DNA from: Glycine soja
Taxonomy: Eukaryota > Streptophyta > Magnoliopsida > Fabales > Fabaceae
Direction: 5' to 3'
DNA length: 64,000 bases
Assembly: GCF_004193775.1 (NCBI RefSeq)
Contig: NC_041021.1
Coordinates: 21,172,632-21,236,631, forward strand
Positions 1 to 9,645 of the stretch are shown here, piece after piece (the first letter of the stretch is position 1; each line of letters opens with the position of its first letter). The position numbers and the translations under genes were made by a program. Under the pieces are notes generated by a model, which was given only the letters and a program-made list of their open reading frames with translations, had not been told where the DNA came from and ran no database searches.

Positions 1-186
1 TTTTTAATTAAAATTTGCTCGTTGTTTAATTTACAAAAACAAACAACCCCCCCCCCAATTCGTTACTGTTTAATTACTATATGTTATGAATGTTTGGTTG
101 ACCATTGCTCGTTGGGAGATGACCTAGGATCACTTCCTAGATACTGCATTTTTAATGTTTATTTGATTCGAGTACGGCTTCGATCA
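1..186 (+). repeat. 3' end of the left LTR of Athila element A
   Basis: The segment matches the last part of the element B LTRs (ends at 48426 and 57622), including a C-run, the block around CGACCTAGGATCACTTCCTA and the terminal TCGATCA. The LTR start lies outside the window. Confidence 0.85.
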
Positions 187-190
187 AATT

Positions 191-208
191 TGGCACCGTT
201 GCCAGGGA
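191..208 (+). other. Primer-binding site of element A (tRNA-Asp type, mutated)
   Basis: TGGCACCGTTGCCAGGGA lies four bases after the LTR end. It differs from the element B site (48431-48448) by two G-to-A changes, and the first falls in a CpG, as expected from decay of methylated cytosine. The intact form is complementary to the 3' end of plant tRNA-Asp (family knowledge). Confidence 0.8.
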
Positions 209-872
209 GCAGTGGGCCAAAGGTTCATAATAGTGTTTAGTTGTCTTGTTTTGTGTAGCGTTCTATTTTGCATTTCAATTGTGTCCACTGTTTTTAGCGA
301 CTGATTCAGCTTTGTGTTTTGCTGTGGACAGTGATGAACAGTGATTAGCGATTGGAATTAGCGGCTGGTTTTGCAATTTAAGTAGCGATTTTTGTTTTGA
401 TAGTTAGAGTTGTTATTTTTGGCTGATTTTTTGTGTGGTAGCTTCTTTTGATCCATATTTTGTGTGAAAAATACCAAGAGCACTTAGTGTGGCAGTATTT
501 GAGAGAGACAAAAATTTTGGGAACTTGTTTTTAGCAAAACTTAAAACGACCATAACTTTTGCTCCGGGTATCAGAATGACTATTATTATATATGTATTTG
601 GGGTAGAAAAAAATTTCCCATACTGTGAAAACCGTTTTCTAAGTTTTTTTTTTATTTTTCAAGTGTTATTGTCCTATTTTTCTAAACTTTGATTAGGTAG
701 TTTTCATAGTTAGACTTTGAATTTTTGTTTGAAATTTTTTGTGCTATCTTTTCATGATTTTAGGTTGTTCCTCAAAAAATTTCAGCTCATTTTGATATCG
801 TTTGAGTATAGTTTTAGTTTTACCCCTTGTTAGGTGCTTGTTGAGAAACACACTTTTTACTGCATATAGTGC
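209..872 (+). other. Untranslated leader of element A
   Basis: This non-coding leader runs between primer site and gag. Parts are still recognisable in element B, notably the stretch around ATAACTTTTGCTC (near 555 and 48894) and GGGGTAGAAAAAAATTTCC. Short frames here are not conserved as protein. Confidence 0.6.
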
Positions 873-3431
873 ATGACTAGGGGCAATCCAAGTGATTTAC
901 AACCCTTTGATCCTGAAATAGATAGAACCTTTCATACATTAGTTAGGCATAGTGTGCATCCTGTGCATTTTAAGCATTCTGAACATTCTGTTGAGGGTGA
1001 TTCTGAATATTCTGATTTTGAGCATTTCACAACTAATTTTCATACTGAGAACATGGCTCAACCTCCACCTCGTGATAGGACTCTTAAGGAGATGGATGCA
1101 CCTGATTTCACTTATGAAAGCTTGTGCATTCAATATCCTGATGAGGGTATTCCATATGTTCTCAAGACTAGACTAATACATTTGTTGCCCAAGTTTCATG
1201 GTCTTGTAGGTGAAGATCCTCATAAGCATCTTAAGGAGTTCCATATTGTTTGTTCCACCATGAAGCCCCCTGATGTCCAAGAAGATCGTATCTTTCTACA
1301 GGGAGTGGCAAAAGATTGGCTCTACTACCTTGCTCCCAGGTTCATTTTTAGCTGGGATGACCTTAAGAGGGTAATCTTGGAGAAATTTTTCCCTGCATCT
1401 AGGACCACTTCCATCAGAAAAGACATTTCAAGCATCAGACAACTTAGTGGAGAAAGCTTGTATGAGTAATGGGAAAGATTCAAGAAATTGTGTGGAAGCT
1501 GTCCTCACCACTAGATTTTTTAGCAACTCCTTCAATATTTCTATGAGGGACTTAGCAACATGGAAAGAAGTATGATTGATGCTGCCAGTGGTGGAGCTCT
1601 TGGTGATATGACCCCTGCTGAGGCTAGGAATTTGATTGAGAAGATGACTTCCAACTCCCAACAATTCAATGCAAGAAATGATGCTATTGTCCTTAGAGGA
1701 GTCCATGAGGTGGGCACGGATTCATCTTCATCTATTGAAAATAAAAAGCTTGAATGAAAACTTGATGCCTTGGTCAACCTAGTAACTCAGCTTGCCATGA
1801 ATAAGAAATCTACACCTGTTGCAAGAGTCTATGGTCTATGTTCTTCTACAGATCACCATATAGATCTCTGTCCTTCTTTGCAGCAATATAGAATCAATAA
1901 GCAACCTGAAGCTTATGTTGCAAACATTTATAATAGACCTCCTCAACAGCAAAACCAACAACTGCAAAATAATTATGACCTTTCAAGCAATAGATACAAT
2001 TCAGGTTGGAGGAATCTTCCAAACCTGAGATGGACAAGTCCTCCACAACAACAATAGCCTGTCCCTCCTTTTCAGAATGTTGTTGGTCCAAGCAAGCCAT
2101 ATGTTCCTCCTCCAATACAGCAACAACAATAGTAGCAATCACAACAAAGACAACAAGCAACTGAGGATCCTCCTCAACCTTCCTTAGAAGAGTTAGTGAG
2201 GCAAATGACCATCCAGAATATACAATTTCAGCAAGAGACAAGAGCCTTCATTCAGAGTCTAACAAATTAGATGGGGCAGATGGCTACTCAGATGAACCAA
2301 GCTCAGTCCCAAAATTCTGACAAATTGCCTTCACAAACTGTGCAAAATCCGAAAAATGTGAGTGCCATCACCTTGAGGTCTGGCAACCAAATTCAAGTGC
2401 CTCCACCAGTAGCAGCACCTGCACCTGAACCTGTCAAGCTTCATTCTACACCTGAAAAGGAGGATGAGATAGTTGCACAAAAGAGAAAGCTTCCTAACAA
2501 AAATTTTCATGCAGGTCGACCTTCCTCTAGTGATTCTGACTTACCGCAGCCTCCTATCCCTCTTCCATTCCCACCTAGAGCAATTCCAAACAAAAAAATG
2601 GAAGAAGCGGAAAAGGAGATCTTGGCGACCTTCAGGAAACTAGAGGTGAACATACCTCTGCTAGATGTCATCAAGCAGATTCCAAGATATGCCAAGTTTC
2701 TAAAGGAGTTGTCCATCCACAAAAGGAAGCTCAAAGGCAATGAAAGGATTAGCATGGGCAGAAATGTGTCAGCATTGATAGGTAAATTTGTTCCTTACAT
2801 TCCTGAGAAATGTAAGGACCCAATTACCTTCTGTATACCTTGCATTATTGGGAACAGTAAATTTGAGAATGCCATGCTAGATCTAGGAGCATCAGCTAGT
2901 GTCATGCCTCTGTCCATTTTCAATTCTTTATCTCTTGAACCCTTGCAATCTACAGATGTGGTGATTCATTTGGCAAATAGAAGTGTTGCGTACCCCGCAG
3001 GTTTTATAGAGGATGTGCTAGTTCGGGTTGGTGAACTTATTTTTCCTGTTGATTTTTATGTTCTTAATATGGAAGAGGGATTTTCCCATGGTTCAGTTCC
3101 AATTATTTTAGGCAGGCCATTTATGAAAACAGCCCGAACCAAGATAGATGTTTATGCTGGCACATTGTCTATGGAATTTGGTGATATTGTTGTTCATTTT
3201 AACATTCTTGATGCCATGAAACATCCATCTAAGGATCATTCTGTTTTTCGTGCTGAGATAATTGATCAAATTGTTGATGATTATATGTTTGATTTTGATT
3301 CTGTTCTTCATGGTAGGAAACATCCATTTTTATCTGATTTGCATACTTGTCACTCCTTATGCATTGAATCTGAATATGAGTTTGAATTTGATCCTGTATT
3401 TGATTTTTATGCTGAGAGTGAATTTGAATGA
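873..3431 (+). pseudogene. Athila gag-protease pseudogene (element A)
   Basis: Gag would coat the element RNA and the aspartic protease would cut the polyprotein. The start is the ATG at 873, at the same place as the gag ATG of element B (49263). The capsid-like part is recognisable near residues 70-200. A 24-base in-frame deletion near 1300 removes eight residues present in B. Nonsense codons interrupt gag at about 1467, 1513, 1755, 2056, 2130 and 2268; several are TAG where B has CAG, pointing to C-to-T decay. From 2271 the frame is open through the protease, with the DLGAS active-site motif near 2880. Coding homology then runs into the solo LTR at 3453. Confidence 0.85.
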
Positions 3432-3799
3432 GTCTGGTTCTGATTTTCTGGGTGTCATACCCTAATTTCGTTCAGGGACCTATATTTGTTGGCATGCAAC
3501 CTTCGCTTGACCACCTCAAAATGTTTAACATCCATCGTTGTGTAATCTGTAAAGTCTCACAACATTCTGAAAGTCAAAACAAGCATTGTTGCCCAATCTA
3601 TAAAGTTCTGCAACATTTCGGAAGTCAAAAAGAGCATTGTTGCGTAATCCGTAAAGTCACGCAACATTCTGGAGGGCAAAAAGAGTATCGTTATGTAATC
3701 CATAAAGTTCCATGATGTTTCAAAAACAAATCGATATAAAAACACAAAATGAGGGGTGTATTTAGTAAAATGGGGGGATGCAAATAGCAATTATCAAAT

Positions 3800-4211
3800 C
3801 TGGGCCCTTCTGGAAGATTCTGGGCATTTCCTTGCTTAAGGTGGAAGCAACCTAGCTCGTCTAGGCGAGCTGAGCGGCAACCACCTCCCCTGTTTTGTTA
3901 AAAAATGGCTTCCGGGACTTCCGTAATGCTTCCGTAAAATTTCTGAAAACCTTGTGTAAGCATATTTCACTTGATATTGGTGAAAGGGAATAGGAAAAAG
4001 AAGAAAATTGAGTCCTATATGCTTATGTAAGGCTTCCATAACTTTTCCTTTGTTTACGAAAAAGGGGGGGTGAACTTATCAAGATGGGGAGGCAATTAGC
4101 AATTTTCAAATTTTCGTTTCTGGGCCCTTCCAGAGCATTTTGGAAGCTGGGTTACTTAAGGAGGAAGCAACCCAGCTCGCTTGGGCGAGTTGGGCGGCAA
4201 CCTCCTCCCCC
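3800..4211 (+). repeat. Internal direct duplication within the solo LTR
   Basis: A segment of about 90 bases beginning CTGGGCCCTTC occurs near 3800-3890 and again near 4121-4211, diverged but clearly related; both include GGAAGCAACC, GCTCG and GGCGAGC/T blocks followed by CACCTCC or CCTCCTCC. This partly explains why this LTR is longer than its relative at 47089-58717. Confidence 0.6.
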
Positions 4212-4218
4212 ATTTTCC

Positions 4219-4225
4219 TATAAAT
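4219..4225 (+). promoter_or_regulatory. Probable LTR TATA box
   Basis: TATAAAT is followed by AGGCG and a GGGAGGCTG block. The same arrangement is kept in the related LTR near 57743, which supports a shared core promoter. A transcription start about 30 bases downstream is inferred. Confidence 0.55.
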
Positions 4226-4868
4226 AGGCGAAGGGAGGCTGTTCCAAAGGGTCCCTAACCCCCTTGGCTATGCATTTCAGCTGTTTTGGGTGAAAAAATT
4301 ATTTCCGTGAAGAAAATCCAAGCTGAGGTGCTTCCGTAACGCTTCCGAGACTTTTCCGTGAGCAAATCCGTGAAGATTTTCCGTCGTTCTTCATCCGTTC
4401 TTCGTTCTTTCTTCATTCTTCAACCAGTAAGTTTTCAAATCCGAGACTTTCAATTCATTTCTTATTTTATTGGCTTTCATCTTTATTTCGTTCACTTTCA
4501 TTTTTTCTTCTTCCGTTTTTAACGAGCTTTAACCGATTTTTTAAGCCGTTATCTCCCCTGATAAATAATAAAATGAATTTCAACCGATCATTTGCGTTGT
4601 AATCTCGTTTAATCACTATTAAAGCAAAATATTCAGGCTGTAACCTCGGTTAAACCAAAAAAAGCAAAATAATAATAAAATAATCAAAATATCTTGAAAA
4701 AATAATAATAAAATAATCAAAATATCTTTGAATAAAATAATAAAAAAAATCAATTAGACGTTTTTCTTTGGAAGTTTCCTTGGATGAATTGACTAATAAC
4801 CAAAGTGAAACTAAAGCTAAAATCAACTCACAAATCAAGCTTTGTCTGCAAAAATCACTAAAAACTAT

Positions 4869-5235
4869 TTTAAGGTCCAACGCCTTAAACGGTCCTCTTT
4901 GCTTTTATCGGTTAACATGGACCGTTCAAAAGCATAAAATCAACATGTAACTTTATCGCTTTTGCAAGAACTACGTAGGTCTGATTTCTTCATCGCAATT
5001 GAGGATACGTAGGAGTAAAAGCCCTGCTTTTGTCGACCACCACAAGAGATTGTTAATGGTCCAACGCCTTAACGTTTCTCTCCTTTCAAAATCAAGAGAT
5101 CGTTAATGGTCCAACGCCTTAACGTTTCTCTCCTTTCAATACCAAGAGATTGTTAATGGTCCAACGCCTTAACGTTTTCTCTCCTTTCCAAAAACCAAAA
5201 AGATCGTTTAATGGTCCAATGCCTTAAACGACTTT
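4869..5235 (+). repeat. Five stem-loop repeats with TCCAACG loop in the LTR
   Basis: Copies lie near 4869-4889, 5051-5074, 5100-5125, 5150-5175 and 5205-5232. Each has the loop TCCAACG (TCCAATG in the last) between GG and CC, flanked by arms ending TTAA. Arms change together: GTTAA faces TTAAC in the middle copies, GTTTAA faces TTAAAC in the last. The unit continues into a CTCTCC tract. They lie downstream of the TATA box, so they are probably in the transcript. Confidence 0.65.
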
Positions 5236-5712
5236 TGTTCGGTCAAAATATATCTTGCAAAAAAAGATAAAAAAAAATAACTTAACCAACGTTCAGTTCT
5301 AAAAGAACTATGTAGGTCTGATTTCCTTTTCACAATTGAAGAAACGTAGGAGCGAGGGAAGCACCCTTGTCGACCACAAAAAGATAAAAAAAAATACAAA
5401 AAACATAAAAAAGCATAAAACACAAAAAGACATAGAAAAAGGGAAAATAAACCATTTTGAAGTCATATTTGCACACTTGATTAAAGGCTGTCGTCCCTTG
5501 TGACGGACGCGTGGGGTGCTAATACCTTTCCTGTGCGTAAAAACAACTCTCGAACCTTTCACACTTAAAGTTCGTAGACCATACATTTTCGGTTTTTCCG
5601 ACGTTTTCCCCGAATAAACGTTGGTGGTGACTCTGCGCGCCTTCCTCCCTTGGAAGACGCACCCGTGAGCCCCGCGTCGCCCTCCCGCCAAAGGGTAGGT
5701 TGTGACACTAGG

Positions 5713-7508
5713 TGTTGTACCTCTTGATGTTGATTTTTTTGAGTCATAATGCACTAACCATGTTGCAGGAAGTACATATACTTCTGACTTGCTTTATGAG
5801 GTACAGGCTGAGGAACCTTCTTCTTCTCCTACCATGGTTCCTCCCACTGTTCAGCCGCCACCCACACCAGAGTTGAAGCCTTTACCAGCAACCCTCAAAT
5901 ATGCTTACTTTGAGGACAAGGAAAAATTTCTAGTGATCATCTCTGCCTCCCTTACTGCTGAGCAAGAGGAGAAGTTGTTGCTAGGGCTCAAGAAAGCCAT
6001 TGGATGGACTTTAGCAGACATTCCTGGTATTAGCCCATCTACCTACATGCATAGGATACTTTTAGAGGATGGAGCTAAGCCAGTGAGGCAGCCACAACGG
6101 TGACTCAACCCCGTCATTCTAGATGTGGTGAAAAAGGAAGTGGCCAAGCTCTTACAAGCTGGAATCATCTACCCCATTTCTGACAGCTAGTGGGTGAGTC
6201 AAATCCAAGTGGTTCCTAAGAAGACAAGCCTCACAGTGATCAAGAATGAAAAGGATGAGTTCCCCACAAAAGTGCAGAACAGCTGGCGAGTCTGCATTGA
6301 TTATAGGAGGCTGAACCAGGTAACCAGAAAAGATCATTTTCCTCTGTCATTCATTGATCAAATGCTTGAGCGCTTGGCAGGTAAGTCTCATTACTTTTTT
6401 CTTGATAGTTTTTCTGGTTATTTACAAATTCATATTGCTCCTGAGGATCAAGAAAATACCACATTCACCTGTCACTTTGGCACTTTTGCCTATAGGAGGA
6501 TGCCCTTTGGCCTATGCAACGCCCCTGGTACCTTCCAACGGTGTATGCTTAGCATTTTCAGTGATTTTTTAGAGAGTTGCATAGAGGTGTTTATGGATCC
6601 TCTTTTGATGCATATTTGGATAGTCTGGATAGAGTTCTTAATAGATGCATTGAAACTAACCTTGTGCTGAATTTTGAAAAATGTCACTTCATGGTAGAAC
6701 AAGGTATAATTTTAGGGCATATCATTTCAAATAGGGGCATAGAGGTAGACCCTGCAAAAATAGATGTTATTTCACAATTTCCTTACCCCTCTTGCGTGCG
6801 AGAGGTTCGTTCTTTTCTTGGTCATGCAGGGGCGCTTTATCAAGGATTTTAGCAAAGTGGCCCTTCCATTATCCAATCTGCTGCAAAAGGAGGTGGAGTT
6901 TGATTTTGATGACCAATGCAAAGAGGCTTTTGATTGCCTCAAGCGTGTGGTGACTACCACCCATATCATTCAGGAACCTGATTGGACAACCTTATTTGAG
7001 CTAATGTGCGATGCATCCAATTACCCATTGGGGGTTGTCCTTACTCAAAAGATTGATAAGCTGCCTCGGGTGATCTACTACGCTTCCAGAACTTTGGATG
7101 CTACTCAAGCAAATTACACCACCATAGAGAAGGAGCTATTAGCAATAGTTTTTGCTCTTGAAAAATTTCGTTCATATTTACTTGGTACTCATGTTATTGT
7201 TTATACTAACCATACAACTCTGAAGTACCTGTTGAAGAAGGTTGAATCAAAGCCTAGATTGATCAAGTGGATGCTTTGGCTTCAAGAGTTTGATTTGGAG
7301 ATATGTGATCGGAGCGGTGCATAGAACCTTGTGGCTGACCATCTAAGTAGGATTGAGCGTGTGTCTGAGGACTCACCCATTTGGGATGATTTTCTGGATG
7401 ACCATTTGTACATTCTGTATAGTATTTCTGATTCCTTCCCCACTCCTTGGTTTGCTAATATTGTGAATTATTTGGTTGCTTCTATTTTTCCTCCCTTAGC
7501 ATCTAAAT
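5713..7508 (+). pseudogene. Athila reverse transcriptase-RNase H pseudogene (element A)
   Basis: This is the continuation of element A pol after the solo LTR. Reverse transcriptase is recognised from SWRVCIDYRRLNQV (near 6283) and FAYRRMPFGLCNAPGTFQR (near 6487). Lesions seen against element B: TGA near 6102, TAG near 6188, a 19-base deletion near 6598 that removes the catalytic aspartates, an 8-base deletion near 6835, and TAG near 7322. RNase H follows ([13 protein letters not shown] near 7001). The end of the homologous sequence, near 7508, falls in the linker before integrase. No function is expected. Confidence 0.88.
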
Positions 7509-7935
7509 CTCAAGAATCAAGACTCAAGATCTCAAGAATCAAGATCAAGATTCAAGAATGAAGAAAAGACTCAATCAAGATAAGTATTAAAAAGTTTTTT
7601 CAAAACTTTGAATAGCACATGAGTTTTTGACAAAACCTTTACCAAAGAGTTGTTACTCTTTGGTAATCGATTACCATATTGTTGTAATCGATTACCAGTA
7701 GTAAAATGAGTTTGAAAAATTTTTCAAACTGAATTTACAACGTTCCAAATATTTTCAAAAGGCTGTAATTGATTACAATGTTTAGGTAATCGATTACCAG
7801 TGTCCTTGAACGTTGAAATTCAAATTTAAAAGTGAAGAGTCACATGATTTCACTCCTAAGCTTTGTGTAATCGATTACACTTATTTGGTAATCGATTACC
7901 AGTGTTTGTTTAAAATCTAAAGATGTAACTCTTCA
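7505..7935 (+). repeat. Left arm of large inverted repeat with ATCGAT palindromes
   Basis: The reverse complement of 9000-9645 aligns here: CAAGA-rich start, AAGACTCAATCAAGATAAGT, a block around AGTTTTTTCAAAAC, then CCAAAGAGT and a series of NGTAATCGATTACNN palindromes (near 7667, 7684, 7762, 7783, 7867 and 7886). The arms are diverged, with indels. Confidence 0.75.
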
Positions 7936-8024
7936 AAAAGGTTTTGACTCTTTCAAATGGGTTTTAAGTTTTTCTAAAAGTTATAACTCTTCTGAATGGT
8001 CTTCTTGACCAGACATGGAGAGTC

Positions 8025-8030
8025 TATAAA
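8025..8030 (+). promoter_or_regulatory. Probable LTR TATA box
   Basis: TATAAA in the context AGTCTATAAAAGCAAG precedes the stem-loop arrays and the presumed LTR end. If functional, the RNA would start near 8055 and include both arrays. Confidence 0.5.
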
Positions 8031-8212
8031 AGCAAGACTTTGTTTTACATTTCAACAATCTTCTTGAACACTTATTTCATACAATCCTTTACAAGCCTTG
8101 AATCTCTTTGAACTTCTTCTTCTTCTTTGTACCAAAAGCTTTTTGAAGTTTTCTGGTTTTCTAAACCTTGAAAACTTATGCTATTCATCTTTTCATTCTC
8201 TTCTCCCTCTGC

Positions 8213-8475
8213 CAAAAAGAATTCGCCAAGGACTAACCGCCTGAATTCTTTTTGTGTCTCTCTTCTCTCTTTTCCAAAAGAACAAAGGATTAACCGCCTG
8301 AATTTTTTTGTGTCTCCCTTCTCCCTTGTCAAAGAATTCAAAATGACACAGTCTGAGAATTCTTTTGATTCTTCCCATTCCCTAATACAAAAGTGTTCAA
8401 AGGTTTAACTGCCTGAGAATTCTTTTGTATCCCCATTCACAAAGTATCAAAGGTGTAACAGCCTGAGATCTTTGT
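8213..8475 (+). repeat. Stem-loop array A: five hairpins sharing a loop
   Basis: Stems, loop coordinates in brackets: 8213-8224/8243-8254, 12 perfect pairs (8225-8242); 8275-8282/8303-8310, 8 pairs with one G-U (8283-8302); 8329-8339/8357-8368, 11 pairs with one bulge (8340-8356); 8385-8398/8417-8430, 13 of 14 paired including one G-U (8399-8416); 8439-8448/8467-8475, 9 pairs with one bulge (8449-8466). Loops approximate AAAGGTTTAACTGCCTGA; the third is the most diverged. Stems range from CAAAAAGAATTC to ACAAAGTATC, and the facing arm changes to match. Confidence 0.8.
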
Positions 8476-8480
8476 CTTAA

Positions 8481-8633
8481 CACATTGGAGGGTACATCCT
8501 TTGTGGCACAAGTAGAGGGTACATCTACTTGGGTTTGACTGAGAACAAGAGAGGGTACATCTCTTGTGGATCAGTTCTAGTGGAGGGTACATCCACTAGG
8601 TTCAAAGAGAACAAGGGAGGGTACATCCCTTGT
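8481..8633 (+). repeat. Stem-loop array B: five hairpins with invariant AGGGTACAT loop
   Basis: Loops at 8489-8497, 8516-8524, 8552-8560, 8584-8592 and 8618-8626 are all exactly AGGGTACAT. Stems: CACATTGG/CCTTTGTG (6 of 8 paired), CAAGTAG/CTACTTG, ACAAGAG/CTCTTGT, CTAGTGG/CCACTAG and ACAAGGG/CCCTTGT (the last four 7 of 7). Spacing is 27-36 bases. The loop contains the self-complementary GTAC. Confidence 0.88.
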
Positions 8634-8642
8634 GGATCTTTG

Positions 8643-8664
8643 CTTGTAAAAGGTTTTTTACAAG
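8643..8664 (+). repeat. Terminal hairpin after array B
   Basis: CTTGTAAAA and TTTTACAAG pair perfectly over 9 bases around the tetraloop GGTT. It follows array B at the same spacing but has lost the shared loop. Confidence 0.75.
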
Positions 8665-8999
8665 GTTGAAAGAAATCTCAAGGACCGCAGGTCGCTTGGG
8701 GACTGGAGGTAGGCACGGGTTGTTGCCGAACCAGTATAAAAACTCTTGTGTGTTTGTTTTCTTCTTCCCTACTCTTTTACTTTCCGCTGTGCATTTAATT
8801 TCCGCTTTTACTTTCTGTTAAGTTTCTCTTCTACTCCTCTTTCTCTTAACAATTTAGTAAAAGCCTTAAAAGAGTAATTTTTAATTAGTAAAGGTTTAGG
8901 AATAATTAATTCAACCCCCCCCCCTTCTTAATTATTCTGAGGCCACTCGATCCAACAAAAAGTTGTGACTTTTGAAAAAAATCTTCAGAAACAAGTCAC

Positions 9000-9645
9000 T
9001 TGAAGAATTGTGACTTTTGGAAATTTATTTTTCGAAATCAGCCACTGGTAATCGATTACCATCAAGGTGTAATCGATTACACATCAACAGATGCGACTCT
9101 ACATATTTAAATTTTGAAAATCAAAATGTTTAGAAACTATGGTAATCGATTACAAGTATTGTGTAATCGATTACACAAGTTTAAAATGATTTAAAAATGT
9201 TTTATCACTAGTTGTGACTCTTGAAATTTGAAATCTAACGTTTTAAAACATTGGTAATCGATTACATGATTATGGTAATCGATTACAGCTTTGTGAATCA
9301 GTTTTGAAAACAATGCTAGCTACTAGTAATCGATTACCAGAGAGTAAAACTCTTTGGTAATGATTTTGTGAAAACTTCTTATGCTACTCAATGTTTTGAA
9401 AAAACTTTTTTAGTACTTATCTTGATTGAGTCTTCTCTTGATTCTTGAATCTTGAGTCTTGAAACTTGAATCTTGAATCTTGAATCTTGAATCTTGAATC
9501 TTGAATCTTGATTCTTGAAACTTGAATCTTGATTCTTGAAACTTGATTCTTGAATCTTGAAACTTGATTCTTGTAACTTTGGAATTTTCTTAACTCTTGA
9601 TTCTTTGACATCATCAAAATAATCTTGGAAGTCATTACTTCCACA
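9000..9645 (-). repeat. Right arm of the inverted repeat
   Basis: Reverse-complement match to 7505-7935, with ATCGAT palindromes near 9047, 9067, 9141, 9162, 9252, 9273 and 9327. It represents only the 5' part of the LTR-like unit in opposite orientation; the stem-loop arrays are not duplicated here. Confidence 0.7.
9430..9590. repeat. CTTGAAT/CTTGATT microsatellite-like tract
   Basis: Tandem 7-base-type units TTGAATC, TTGATTC and TTGAAAC run through the outer end of the inverted-repeat arm. A short complementary tract sits at 7508-7560. Confidence 0.8.

Larger units (their letters stand above)
3453..5707 (+). mobile_element. Solo LTR, Tat/Ogre-type Ty3/gypsy
   Basis: It starts TGTCATACCCTAATTTCG and ends GGGTAGGTTGTGACA. 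The flanking five bases are CTGGG and CTAGG, a target duplication with one mismatch. Protein homology to element B resumes immediately on the other side, so the ends are well defined. No internal retroelement sequence is present, so it is a solo LTR left by LTR-LTR recombination. A second, shorter member of the family lies at 47089-58717. Assignment to Tat/Ogre rests on the terminal motif and on the paired GTAGGTCTGATTTC and GAGGATACGTAGGAG blocks, which I recall from legume Ogre LTRs; superfamily level is safer. Confidence 0.75.
1..7508 (+). mobile_element. Athila-type Ty3/gypsy element A, degenerate and truncated
   Basis: This is the old relative of the well-preserved element at 47277-57622 and aligns to it through LTR end, primer site, leader, gag, protease, reverse transcriptase and RNase H. 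The window edge cuts off most of the left LTR. A foreign solo LTR (3453-5707) separates protease from reverse transcriptase. Homology stops at about 7508, in the linker before integrase, where CAAGATT-rich DNA begins; integrase, 3' region and right LTR are absent. Many nonsense codons and small deletions show it is long dead. Lineage follows from the DLGAS protease motif, the tRNA-Asp-type primer site and the close match to element B. Confidence 0.85.
7505..8957 (+). mobile_element. Copia-like LTR (left copy of an inverted pair)
   Basis: Several LTR hallmarks line up: paired ATCGAT palindromes in the putative U3, a TATA box at 8025, a repeat-rich presumed transcribed part, a C-run, and the end GGCCACTCGATCCAACA at 8957, which resembles the 3' ends of SIRE/Maximus-type copia LTRs (family recollection). 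No methionine-tRNA primer site follows, so it is not followed by a copia body. The exact left end is uncertain; element A homology stops at about 7508 and the CAAGA-rich start is shared with the inverted copy at 9000-9645. Confidence 0.5.

Noticed and set aside
22..240. 72-codon frame at the window start
   Set aside because: It lies in the LTR end and primer site of element A.
7508..7560. Continuation of Athila pol past 7508
   Set aside because: Homology to element B stops abruptly and CAAGA-type simple repeats begin; the open frame to 7561 is chance.
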